A stretch of DNA of 64,000 nt from Rhodococcus sp. X156 (GCF_004006015.1 NZ_CP034766.1:1459001-1523000), one strand, 5' to 3'. Positions 18,875 to 27,216 are shown, counted from the stretch's first letter. A program made the numbers and translations. Notes: generated by a model not told the origin, from the sequence alone.

Positions 18875-21067
18875 ATGACCCTGCGTGGAGCGGGGGACGG
18901 GCTGGCGCTGCACGGTGCGGGCGCGCCGCTGAGGCTGTTGCTCGTCGCGGAGCCCACGACCGACACGGCTCTCGTGCTGGTGCTGCTCACGAACCGCTTT
19001 CCGCACGCCTTCCTCGAGCTGCAGGTCGAGGTCGGCCAGGCTGCTGCGCTGGCCCGGCTGGCCGAAGACCCCTTCGACGTCGTCCTCGTGCACGTGCCGC
19101 AGCACCGGGCTCCGGGCGCGGCCGCCGCCGAGGAAGTGCGCGCCGCGCACCCCGCCACCCCGCTGCTGATCGTCACCGGCTCCACCGACAGCGACATGAC
19201 CCTGTGGGCCCGGGTGGATGGAGCGCAGGCCATGGTGAGCGCGCTGCCCGGCGACCGCGCCGAGGATCGAGCGCTCCGGTACCTGGACCTGGCCCGGGGG
19301 CTCCTCGACGCCCAGGACGCACCCACCTGCGCTGTCGACCCGGAGGGTCGGATCGTCGCCGTCAACCTGGCGTGGCGCGACGTCACCGGGCGCAACGGCG
19401 GAACGGACGAGCTCTGCGGAGTGGGGGTCAGCTACCTGGACACCTGCGACCGGGCCGACCTGGACCGCCGGGGCAGCGGGACGCCGGACGCGGCGATCGT
19501 GGTCGGAGGACTCCGGCGGGTGCTCGCCGGCACGCTGGAGCTGTTCCGGCACGACTACGCGTGGCGCTCGCCCGACGAGAGCCGGTGGTTCCGCGTCCAG
19601 GTGACGTCGGCAACGATCAACGGCGGACGGGGAGCCGTGATCACCCACCTCGACACCACGAACGTGCGCGAGATCGAGCAGACCCTGGCGTACCAGTCGA
19701 TGCACGACGCGCTGACCGACCTGCCCAACCGGGCCCTGCTGGTGGACCGTCTGGAGCAGGCGATCTGCGACGCCGACCGCCGCGGGCTCGGAGTGGCGGT
19801 GGCCCACCTGGACCTGACCAACTTCGAAAGGGTCAACCACCGGGTGCAGTACAGCGGAGGAGACCGCGTCCTCGTCCAGGTCGCCCAGCGCCTCCTCGCG
19901 CAGCTTCGGCCCGGCGACACCCTGGCTCGGGTGTCGGGGGACGAGTTCCTGGTGCTGTGGCGGGACCTGGACCTCGACGACCCGGAGGAGGTGCTCGCCC
20001 TGGGCGCGGGGCTGGTGACGGCGCTGGAGCAGCCCTTTGGCGCCGCCGACCTGCCGGTACCGGTCACCGGGAGCGTCGGCGTGGCGCGACACGTCACGGG
20101 TCGCGATCCCGAGCGAACCTTGAGCGCGGCCCGCCTGGCCCTCGCTGACGCCAAGACCCGAGGCCCCAGGAGCGTCGCCCTGTTCACGCAGGAGCTCGAG
20201 GAGGCGGTGATCGGCCGGACGACCCTGGAGACGGAGCTGCGGAAGGCGCTGGCGGGGAACGTCACCCAGTTCGTCCTGCACTACCAGCCGGTCGTCGACC
20301 TCACGACCGGCACGGTCGTGGCGGTCGAGTCGCTGGTGCGGTGGGAGCACCCGGTCCTGGGCCGGGTGGGGCCGGATCGATTCATCCCGATGGCGGAGGC
20401 GACCGGCCTCATCCACGTGCTGGGAGGCTGGGTGCTGGACCAGGCCGTCCGGGACGCGGTCGCCATGACGCACGAGGGTCGCGAGCTCGACGTCGCGGTC
20501 AACTTCTCTGTGCTGCAGCTCAACGACGACGCGGTCCGGCAGGTGCAGCAGGTGCTCGAGACCAGCGGCTTGCGGGCAGGGCGTCTGATGATCGAGGTGA
20601 CCGAGTCGGCCTTCGTCGAGGACGAGGATGCCGTGGTCCGAACCCTGGAGGCGCTGTCGCAGCTGGGGGTTAACGTCGCCATCGACGACTTCGGCACCGG
20701 CTACAGCTCGTTGCACTACCTGCGCCGCTACCCCATCAACACCATCAAGATCGACCGCGAGTTCGTTGCCGGCATCGGGACCAACGTGGACGACGAGGCG
20801 ATCTGCGAGAGCATCGTCGGCCTTGCCGCCGCCGTGGGTGCCGCGACCATCGCTGAGGGGGTGGAGACGGCGGAGCAGTACGCCTTCCTCCACTCGCTGG
20901 GATGTCAGCACGGGCAGGGCTTCCTGTGGTCGCGGCCCGTCCCGGTCGACCAGCTCGGTGCAGCCATCGCCGCCTGCGGTGACGTCCCGGTCGCCTCGGC
21001 GCGGTCCCGGACGTCCCGGACGTCCCGGACGTCCCGGACGTCGGCCGGGCCGCGGACACCACGATGA
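18875..21067 (+). CDS. REC-like/PAS/GGDEF/EAL c-di-GMP signalling protein
   Basis: A 730-residue cytoplasmic protein. Residues ~18-130 resemble a degenerate response-regulator receiver fold; ~145-262 is a PAS domain (PTCAVDPEGRIVAVNLAWRD); ~270-440 is a GGDEF domain with SGDEF (354-358) and an I-site RPGD (345-348); ~450-700 is an EAL domain. The EAL residues look complete: ESL (485-487), DDFGTG (604-609), K625 in IKID, EGVE (661-664), so phosphodiesterase activity is likely; cyclase activity is uncertain because of SGDEF. The ATG at 18875 has GAGG 6 nt upstream. It ends in (RTS)4 repeats and overlaps the next gene by ATGA. It lies downstream of a c-di-GMP riboswitch. Confidence 0.88.
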   Translation: MTLRGAGDGLALHGAGAPLRLLLVAEPTTDTALVLVLLTNRFPHAFLELQVEVGQAAALARLAEDPFDVVLVHVPQHRAPGAAAAEEVRAAHPATPLLIVTGSTDSDMTLWARVDGAQAMVSALPGDRAEDRALRYLDLARGLLDAQDAPTCAVDPEGRIVAVNLAWRDVTGRNGGTDELCGVGVSYLDTCDRADLDRRGSGTPDAAIVVGGLRRVLAGTLELFRHDYAWRSPDESRWFRVQVTSATINGGRGAVITHLDTTNVREIEQTLAYQSMHDALTDLPNRALLVDRLEQAICDADRRGLGVAVAHLDLTNFERVNHRVQYSGGDRVLVQVAQRLLAQLRPGDTLARVSGDEFLVLWRDLDLDDPEEVLALGAGLVTALEQPFGAADLPVPVTGSVGVARHVTGRDPERTLSAARLALADAKTRGPRSVALFTQELEEAVIGRTTLETELRKALAGNVTQFVLHYQPVVDLTTGTVVAVESLVRWEHPVLGRVGPDRFIPMAEATGLIHVLGGWVLDQAVRDAVAMTHEGRELDVAVNFSVLQLNDDAVRQVQQVLETSGLRAGRLMIEVTESAFVEDEDAVVRTLEALSQLGVNVAIDDFGTGYSSLHYLRRYPINTIKIDREFVAGIGTNVDDEAICESIVGLAAAVGAATIAEGVETAEQYAFLHSLGCQHGQGFLWSRPVPVDQLGAAIAACGDVPVASARSRTSRTSRTSRTSAGPRTPR
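21005..21040 (+). repeat. four tandem 9-bp units
   Basis: Four exact copies of TCCCGGACG encode the Arg-Thr-Ser repeats at the C-terminus of the GGDEF-EAL protein, just before the ATGA junction with the next gene. Confidence 0.85.
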
Positions 21068-21999
21068 CGGACGAGAGGGGGACGGACGAGAGGAGGACGA
21101 CGAGCGAGCCCGCGGTGCCACCGTCCGTGGCGGCCGCGCGACTGGCCGGCCCTGCACACCAGGCCAGCGGGCGTGCGTACCCGCTGAACGCTGCCGTGCC
21201 CGATCCGACCGCCGTGGCCGCTGAGCTCGCCGCCACCCAGGCACTGCTGCGCGCGGGGTCAGCGACGGAGGTGAGCGCCATCGTGTCGACGCTCGTCCAC
21301 GACCTCGGCGGGGCTCTCGTGGTGGCCCGCTACGCCGACCCGGCGACAACAGTCCCCCTCGACGTCGCGCTCGGTCTGGCGGAGCCGCTGCTGCCCTGCG
21401 CCGACCCCGTCAGCGTCGCGGCGATGCGCCTGCGAGCGGTGCTGCCGGAGTTCCTCGAGGCGGCGCGGCTCGTGCTCTCCCGCATGCGAGACCAGGAGCG
21501 GCGAGACGAGGAGGCGACGCGCGACCACCTGACGGGTGTCCTGACGCGGCGAGCCTGGATGCGGCGTCTGTCCAGCGCGGCGCCAGGCGATGGCGTCTGC
21601 CTAATCGACCTCGATCACTTCAAGAGCATCAACGACACCGGCGGCCACGCGGCGGGCGACAAGGTGCTGCGTGCGTTCGGTGCCCTGATGCTCCGCACCT
21701 TCCGCCGTGACGACGCCTGCGGACGCTACGGCGGTGACGAGTTCGTGTGCCTGACGCCCGGGCTGGCCGGGCCGAGCCTGGTGGCGATGGGTGAGCAGGT
21801 TCGGCAACGCTGGGAGTCGGAGCAACCAGCAGCTGCGACGCTGATCGGGCTCACGATCGGGGTGGCAGAGGTGGGCGAGGACGGCGGTCGGGCAGCGCTG
21901 CAGCTGGCGGACGCGGCGATGTACCGGGGCAAGAGCGCGGGCCGCAACCGCACGGAGCTGGGCTGTACCGCTGGGTCTGGCCGAGGTGGACCCACGTGA
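21064..21999 (+). CDS. GGDEF diguanylate cyclase
   Basis: A 311-residue cyclase that should make c-di-GMP from two GTP. The C-terminal half has LIDLDHFKSINDTGGHAAGD, the active-site RYGGDEF (GGDEF at 223-227) and a product-inhibition I-site RRDD (214-217) exactly five residues before it. The N-terminal ~150 residues are Ala-rich and helical, perhaps a divergent sensor; no membrane segment is seen. Its ATG overlaps the stop of the GGDEF-EAL gene (ATGA) and its stop overlaps the B12-binding gene (GTGA), so the three are translationally coupled. The opening codons contain a repeated GACGGACGAGAGG. Confidence 0.92.
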   Translation: MTDERGTDERRTTSEPAVPPSVAAARLAGPAHQASGRAYPLNAAVPDPTAVAAELAATQALLRAGSATEVSAIVSTLVHDLGGALVVARYADPATTVPLDVALGLAEPLLPCADPVSVAAMRLRAVLPEFLEAARLVLSRMRDQERRDEEATRDHLTGVLTRRAWMRRLSSAAPGDGVCLIDLDHFKSINDTGGHAAGDKVLRAFGALMLRTFRRDDACGRYGGDEFVCLTPGLAGPSLVAMGEQVRQRWESEQPAAATLIGLTIGVAEVGEDGGRAALQLADAAMYRGKSAGRNRTELGCTAGSGRGGPT

Positions 22000-23027
22000 G
22001 TGCACCCGCCGACCCGTGCGCGGCCTACTTCCGCACGGTCGAGGAGTTCGACCTCCACGGAGCCAGTGACCTCGTGGTCGGGCTCCTGGACGACGGCATG
22101 CCGGTGGACCGGATCATCACCGAGGTCCTTGCGCCGGCGCAGGTGAGCATCGGTCAGCGATGGGAGTCGGGCCAGTGGTCCGTCGCCGACGAGCACGTGG
22201 CCACCTCGGTCACCGAGGCAGCGCTCGCCGCGCTGACCTACGCGGCGGTGCCCCGGCGGGGCGAGCACACCCGGCACGTGGCCGTGGCCTGCGTGGAGGG
22301 GGAGTGGCACAGCCTGCCGGCCCGGATGGCGGCTGCCATCGCGGGAGCGACGGGTGAGCTGCGGGTCACCATGCTCGGACCGTCCATGCCGGCTGAGCAG
22401 CTGCACCGTCGGCTCTCCGTCGGCGACATCGACGTGGTGGCGCTGTCCTGCTCCATGCCGACCAACCTCGTCGGCGCCGCCCGCTGCATCGCGGTGGCGC
22501 ACGACCTGGAGGTGCCTGTCGTCGTCGGCGGCCGGGCTCTCGGTGCCCACCCGCGCCGGGCGCAGGCCATCGGGGCCGATGCCTGGGCGGTCGACGCTGG
22601 GGTGCTCCTGGAACCTCCGCCCGCGCTCACCGGACGCACCAGGGACGTGCCCACCGAGGTGCTGCTGCTCGACACCGTGGACGACGCGATCATCGGGCGG
22701 GCCCACGACCGGATGCTCGGTGCGTTCCCCCGGCTGTCGAGCATGACGTCGTACCAGCACGCGCGCACCCGGGAGGACCTCGGGTGGATTGTTCGGCACA
22801 CGGCTGCTGCTCTGCTGACCGACGACGCGAGCATCGTGGGCGATGCCCTCACGTGGCTGTGCACGCTGCTGCGCGGGTTCGCGCCGGCGTCGGTGATCAC
22901 CGGCACCGCTCAGCTGCTGGCGGAGACGCTCGAGCCGCAGGCGCCTGCCGGGGCAGCCATCCTGCGCCAGGCCATCGACACGACAGAGGGTGGCCTGAGG
23001 CTGGTGGGCGGCGACCGCATCACCTGA
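21996..23027 (+). CDS. cobalamin-binding protein with CarH-type photoreceptor motif
   Basis: A 343-residue cytoplasmic protein. Residues ~10-90 form the four-helix cap typical of B12-binding proteins and hold W56-x9-E66-H67, the motif by which CarH surrounds adenosylcobalamin. Residues ~92-190 form the B12-binding Rossmann fold with E103-W-H105 (the lower-ligand ExH), SCS (151-153) and GG (178-179); the usual Gly after ExHxx is Pro. The C-terminal ~140 residues are helical and unassigned (SYQHARTREDLGWIVRHTAAAL). There is no MerR DNA-binding domain as in CarH, so the output must be through protein contact. It is the last gene of the c-di-GMP operon, joined by GTGA. Confidence 0.85.
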   Translation: MSAPADPCAAYFRTVEEFDLHGASDLVVGLLDDGMPVDRIITEVLAPAQVSIGQRWESGQWSVADEHVATSVTEAALAALTYAAVPRRGEHTRHVAVACVEGEWHSLPARMAAAIAGATGELRVTMLGPSMPAEQLHRRLSVGDIDVVALSCSMPTNLVGAARCIAVAHDLEVPVVVGGRALGAHPRRAQAIGADAWAVDAGVLLEPPPALTGRTRDVPTEVLLLDTVDDAIIGRAHDRMLGAFPRLSSMTSYQHARTREDLGWIVRHTAAALLTDDASIVGDALTWLCTLLRGFAPASVITGTAQLLAETLEPQAPAGAAILRQAIDTTEGGLRLVGGDRIT

Positions 23028-23158
23028 GCGCAGCTGTGCACAAGCACGCCCCGCTGTCCCCAGCTGCGGTGAACGGTGCACGCGGTGGGTGGCCCCTCGG
23101 CACGCTGGCGGTCCTCAGTGGCCGAGACCCTCGGCGACGCGACGCACCGGGGACCGCC

Positions 23159-23626
23159 GTGAACGCTGCGCAGACACACCCGCCCGAACCACCCGACGAC
23201 GGTGAGCAGTCGGTGCTCGATTCACGAGCGGTGCTCAATTCACGAGCGGTGCTCGATTCACGAGCGGTGCCCAACCCGCGAGCGGTGCTGGGTGCCCACG
23301 GGGAGGACGTGGCCTCCCGCTACCTCACCGAGCGGGGCCTGGTGGTGCTGGACCGCAACTGGCGCTGCCGCCAGGGCGAGCTCGACCTGGTCGCGGTGGA
23401 CGGGCAGACGCTGGTGGTGGTGGAGGTCAAGACCCGCACCGGTGTCGCGTTCGGCCATCCCGCCGAGTCGGTCACCCGCGAGAAGCTGCTGCGGCTGCGG
23501 CGCCTGGCGCAGCTCTGGCTGGCCGCGCACCGGGTGGGCTGGGTAGAGGTGCGCTTCGACGTGGTGTCGGTGCTGGTGCGGCCCGGCCGTCCGGTGGAGG
23601 TCGAGCACTTCCCGGGGGTCTACTGA
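23159..23626 (+). CDS. yraN: YraN/UPF0102 family endonuclease-like protein
   Basis: Member of the UPF0102 family with a restriction-endonuclease-like fold: LGAHGEDVASRYLTERG, NWRCRQGELDLVAVDG and VVVEVKTRTG carry the putative catalytic Glu/Asp/Lys. The core starts around 23285; upstream is an unusual N-terminus made of tandem six-residue VLDSRA-type units. The start is uncertain: the GTG at 23159 is used here (155 residues), but each repeat unit also offers an in-frame GTG. It overlaps comM by one base (TGATG). yraN-comM-dprA is a conserved order linked to DNA uptake and processing. Confidence 0.88.
   Translation: MNAAQTHPPEPPDDGEQSVLDSRAVLNSRAVLDSRAVPNPRAVLGAHGEDVASRYLTERGLVVLDRNWRCRQGELDLVAVDGQTLVVVEVKTRTGVAFGHPAESVTREKLLRLRRLAQLWLAAHRVGWVEVRFDVVSVLVRPGRPVEVEHFPGVY
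23213..23284 (+). repeat. four tandem 18-bp units in the yraN N-terminus
   Basis: Unit GTGCTCGATTCACGAGCG at 23213, 23231 (one change), 23249 and a diverged copy at 23267. In frame they read VLDSRA, VLNSRA, VLDSRA, VPNPRA. Each begins with GTG. Confidence 0.9.
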
Positions 23627-25134
23627 TGGCGCTGGGGCGGGCGCACTCGGTGGCCGTGAGCGGGGTGGACGGCCAGCTGGTGGAGATCGAGGCCTACCTG
23701 GGCAACGGGCTGCCCGGGGTGCACCTGGTGGGCCTGCCCGACACCGCGCTGCAGGAGTCGCGCGACCGGGTGCGCGCGGCGGTGGCCAACTCGGGGGAGA
23801 AGTGGCCCACCCGGCGCATCACGCTGGCGCTGTCGCCGGCGACGCTGCCCAAGGTGGGCTCGGTCTACGACGTGGCGCTGGCCTGCGCGGTGCTCCGAGC
23901 GTCGGGGGAGGTGCCGGCGCGGGCGATGGAGACCACCGTGCTGCTGGGCGAGCTGGCCCTGGACGGGCGGCTGCGCCGGGTGCGCGGGGTGCTGCCGGCC
24001 CTGCTCGCCGCCCGCAGCGCGGGCTGGCAACGAGCGCTGGTCCCCACCGACACCCTCGCCGAGGCGGGCCTGGTGGACGGGATCGAGGTGTACGCCGCCC
24101 CCACGCTGCGAGCAGCGCTGGCGTGGCTGCGCGGCGCCGGTGAGCTGCAGCGCCCCGGTGCTCGGGTGGTCGCCGAGCAGCACCTGAGCACCGACCTGGA
24201 CGAGGTGGTGGGCCAGCCCGAGGCCCGGTGGGCGCTGGAGGTCGCCGCCGCCGGCGCGCACCACCTGCTGCTCACCGGACCGCCCGGCACCGGCAAGACC
24301 ATGCTGGCGCAGCGCCTGCCCGGGTTGTTGCCCCCGCTGGGCGACGAGGAGGCGCTGGAGGTCACCGCCATCCACTCGGTGGCTGGGCTGCTCAGCGCCG
24401 AGCAGCCGCTCATCACCCGACCGGTGTTCGTGGCCCCGCACCACACCGCCTCGGTGAGCGCGCTGGTCGGTGGCGGCTCCGGGCTCGCCCGCCCAGGGGC
24501 GGTGAGCCAGGCCCACCGCGGCGTGCTCTTCCTGGACGAGTGCCCGGAGTTCTCCGCCCGCGCGCTGGAGGCGCTGCGCACCCCGCTGGAGGACGGGGAG
24601 GTGCGCATCGCCCGCCGCGACGGGGTGGCGCGGTACCCGGCCCGCTTCCAGCTGGTGCTCGCCGCCAACCCGTGCCCGTGCGCCCCCGCTCGGGAGCTGG
24701 ACTGTGTGTGCCCGCCCACCGCGCGGCGGCGCTACCTGGGCAGGTTGTCCGGGCCGCTGCTGGACCGGGTGGACCTGCGGGTCCGGATGCGGGCGCTGGC
24801 GTCGAGCGCGCTGAGCGCGGAGGCGCCGGAGAGCACCGCCGCGGTGCGCGAGCGGGTGGGCCAGGCGCGGGAGGCTGCGGCGCAGCGGTGGAGCGGGCAC
24901 GGCTGGCGCACCAACGCTGAGGTGCCCGGGCCCGCCCTGCGCCAACGCTTCCGGCTCGACCGGGCAGCGCTGGCCCCGCTGGAGCAAGCGCTGCGCAAGG
25001 GCCAGATCACCGCACGCGGGGCCGACCGGGCGCTGCGGGTGTCCTGGACGCTGGCCGACCTGGCCGGCGCGGCGAGCCCCGGGGCGGCCGAGGTGTCCAC
25101 CGCGCTGGGCTTCCGGGACCGGAGGGCGGCATGA
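23626..25134 (+). CDS. comM: YifB/ComM family Mg-chelatase-like AAA ATPase
   Basis: Hexameric helicase-like AAA+ ATPase; in naturally transformable bacteria ComM drives branch migration during integration of incoming DNA. The 502 residues show the N-terminal Lon-like fold (YLGNGLPGVHLVGLPD), Walker A LTGPPGTGKTML, Walker B LFLDECPEF, and the C-terminal Mg-chelatase domain. It overlaps yraN by one base and dprA by four (ATGA). Competence has not been shown for most Mycobacteriales, so a recombination or repair role is equally possible. Confidence 0.95.
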   Translation: MALGRAHSVAVSGVDGQLVEIEAYLGNGLPGVHLVGLPDTALQESRDRVRAAVANSGEKWPTRRITLALSPATLPKVGSVYDVALACAVLRASGEVPARAMETTVLLGELALDGRLRRVRGVLPALLAARSAGWQRALVPTDTLAEAGLVDGIEVYAAPTLRAALAWLRGAGELQRPGARVVAEQHLSTDLDEVVGQPEARWALEVAAAGAHHLLLTGPPGTGKTMLAQRLPGLLPPLGDEEALEVTAIHSVAGLLSAEQPLITRPVFVAPHHTASVSALVGGGSGLARPGAVSQAHRGVLFLDECPEFSARALEALRTPLEDGEVRIARRDGVARYPARFQLVLAANPCPCAPARELDCVCPPTARRRYLGRLSGPLLDRVDLRVRMRALASSALSAEAPESTAAVRERVGQAREAAAQRWSGHGWRTNAEVPGPALRQRFRLDRAALAPLEQALRKGQITARGADRALRVSWTLADLAGAASPGAAEVSTALGFRDRRAA

Positions 25135-26273
25135 GCACCCGGGCGGTGGACAGCAGGCTGCGCGACTGGGCGTACCTGTCGGGGGTGGCCGAGGCGCCGT
25201 GCGCGCCGCTGTCGGCGTTCGTGGCGGAGGTGGGCCCGGAGCAGGCGGCGCGGGCCCTGCGGGAGCGCACCCTGCCACCGGCGCTGGACGGGCCTACCCA
25301 GAGCCGGCGCCACCGCGACACCGTCCGCGCCGACCTGGACCTGCTCGCGGTCCTTGGCGGCCGGTTGGTCACCCCGGACGACGAGGAGTGGCCCAGCTGG
25401 CGGTGGCTGGCGTTCAGCACGGCGACCGCAACCGGGGTGCGCGACGCGGTGGCTCCGCTGGCGCTGTGGGTGCTGGGCACGGCGCCGGTGGAGGAGCTCA
25501 CCCGTCGGGCGGTGGCCATGGTGGGCACCCGGGCGGCCAGCGGCTACGGCGAGCACGTCACCGCCGAGCTGACCCACGACCTGGTGGCCGAGGGGTGGAC
25601 GATCGTCTCGGGCGCGGCCTACGGCATCGACGGGGCCGCACACCGCGCGGCGCTGGCCGCGGGAGGACGCACGGTGGCCGTGCTCGCCTGCGGGGTGGAC
25701 CGCGCCTACCCCGCCGGCCATGCGCCCCTGCTGCGGGAGATCGCGCGAGAGGGCCTGGTGCTCAGCGAGTACCCGCCGGGCACCACCCCCGCCAAGCACC
25801 GCTTCCTGGCCCGCAACCGGCTGGTGGCGGGCCTGGCCGACGGTGTCGTCGTGGTGGAGGCCGGCTGGCGCAGCGGGGCCCGCAACACCGCCACCTGGGC
25901 ACGACACCTCGGGCGTCCGGTGCTGGCGGTGCCGGGCCCGGTCACCGCGCTCAGCTCGGCGGGGTGCCACCGGATGATCCGCACCGGGGAGGCGGTGCTG
26001 GCCACCAGTGCCGCGGAGGTGATCGAGGAGGCCGGGCGCATCGGGGAGCTGGCCGGGCCGCGGCAGGGCGAGCTGGACCTGCGGCCCACCGACGGGCTCG
26101 ACCGGGTGAGCGCCCAGGTGCTCGAGGCGTTCCCGGCCCGCGGTGCGGTGAACGAGCGGCAGCTGGCGCAGCAGTCCGGGCTGCCGCTGGCGCAGGTGCG
26201 CGGGGCACTGCCGCTGCTGGAGATGGCGGGCTTGGCCGAGTGGACCGAGCAGGGCTGGAACCGGGCCCGCTAG
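25131..26273 (+). CDS. dprA: DNA-processing protein DprA
   Basis: Single-stranded DNA-binding protein that loads RecA during transformation. The Rossmann-like core is present: MVGTRAASGYGEHV, IVSGAAYGIDGAAHRAAL, YPAGHAPLLREIA and FLARNRLVAGLADGVVVVEA. The C-terminal winged-helix-like DprA domain (VNERQLAQQSGLPLAQV) is included; total 380 residues. ATGA overlap with comM indicates coupling. It ends the yraN-comM-dprA operon. Confidence 0.95.
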   Translation: MSTRAVDSRLRDWAYLSGVAEAPCAPLSAFVAEVGPEQAARALRERTLPPALDGPTQSRRHRDTVRADLDLLAVLGGRLVTPDDEEWPSWRWLAFSTATATGVRDAVAPLALWVLGTAPVEELTRRAVAMVGTRAASGYGEHVTAELTHDLVAEGWTIVSGAAYGIDGAAHRAALAAGGRTVAVLACGVDRAYPAGHAPLLREIAREGLVLSEYPPGTTPAKHRFLARNRLVAGLADGVVVVEAGWRSGARNTATWARHLGRPVLAVPGPVTALSSAGCHRMIRTGEAVLATSAAEVIEEAGRIGELAGPRQGELDLRPTDGLDRVSAQVLEAFPARGAVNERQLAQQSGLPLAQVRGALPLLEMAGLAEWTEQGWNRAR

Positions 26274-26402
26274 CGGGCTGGCCGCAGAACCTGGTCCCGC
26301 CAACCAGAGGAGTCCGGGACGCGGGCGCACTGCCGCACGGACATCTGCTGCTCGCCGGTGGGGTGGACGGTCTTCGTCCGGCCCCACGGCACAGTGGGCC
26401 GG

Positions 26403-26408
26403 TACCGT
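26403..26408 (+). promoter_or_regulatory. candidate -10 element of the LLM oxidoreductase gene
   Basis: TACCGT lies 7 nt before the ATG at 26416, suggesting a leaderless transcript. Confidence 0.35.
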
Positions 26409-26415
26409 CAATGAC

Positions 26416-27216
26416 ATGACTACAGGCGACGTGACTACAGCCGCAACACAACCCGTCCGCATCGGTGTCCAGCTCCAGCCGCAGCAGGCTCCTGACTACG
26501 GCATGATCCGCGACGCCGTGCTGCGCAGCGAGGAGCTCGGGGTCGACATCGTCTTCAACTGGGACCACTTCTTCCCGCTGTACGGCGACCCGGACGGCCC
26601 GCACTTCGAGTGCTGGACGATGCTCGCCGCCTGGGCCGAGCAGACCGAGCGGGTGGAGCTCGGCGCCCTGGTCACCGGCGGCGGGTACCGCAACCCCGAC
26701 CTGCTCGCCGACATGGCCCGCACCGTCGACCACATCAGCGGTGGACGACTGATCCTGGGCATCGGTGGCGGCTGGTTCGAGAAGGACTACGAGGCCTACG
26801 GCTACGAGTTCGGCACCCCCGGCTCGCGGCTGCGCACCCTGGGGGAGAACCTGGACCGCATCGAGCGCCGCTTCGCGCTGCTCAACCCGGCGCCCACCCG
26901 GGAGATCCCGGTGCTCATCGGTGGTGGCGGCGAGCGCAAGACGCTGCGGCTGGTGGCCGAGCACGCCCACATCTGGCACAGCTTCGCCGACCTGGAGGCC
27001 CTGCGGCACAAGAACCAGGTGCTCGCGGCGCACTGCCAGGACGTCGGGCGCGACCCGGCCGCCATCGCCCGCTCGGTGTCGTTCCCCAAGGAAGGGGGCG
27101 CGGTCGCCGAGGACTTCGTCAACGAGGGCGTCAGCCTGTTCACCGTGGGCGTCGGTGGGCCCGACTACGACCTGACCGAGCTGCGCGACGCGATCGCCTG
27201 GCGCGACGCCCGCTAG
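26416..27216 (+). CDS. LLM class F420-dependent oxidoreductase
   Basis: Luciferase-like TIM-barrel oxidoreductase of 266 residues, in a branch that in Mycobacteriales uses coenzyme F420. Visible motifs are FNWDHFFPL near residue 45, the ISGGRLILGIGGGWFEKDYEAYG signature and PVLIGGGGERKTLRLVAEHA. The substrate is unknown. A related LLM gene lies close to xerC in Mycobacterium tuberculosis (Rv2893), so the position is conserved. It is convergent with the thioesterase, sharing CTAG as overlapping stops. Confidence 0.88.
   Translation: MTTGDVTTAATQPVRIGVQLQPQQAPDYGMIRDAVLRSEELGVDIVFNWDHFFPLYGDPDGPHFECWTMLAAWAEQTERVELGALVTGGGYRNPDLLADMARTVDHISGGRLILGIGGGWFEKDYEAYGYEFGTPGSRLRTLGENLDRIERRFALLNPAPTREIPVLIGGGGERKTLRLVAEHAHIWHSFADLEALRHKNQVLAAHCQDVGRDPAAIARSVSFPKEGGAVAEDFVNEGVSLFTVGVGGPDYDLTELRDAIAWRDAR

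Noticed and set aside
18731-21349. A long open frame of 872 codons on the minus strand
   Set aside because: It is the antisense of the GGDEF-EAL and cyclase genes, His/Gln/Arg rich, with no recognisable domain; GC-rich DNA produces such frames.
23213-23284. A CRISPR-like array
   Set aside because: The 18-bp units are contiguous, have no spacers and are in frame with yraN.
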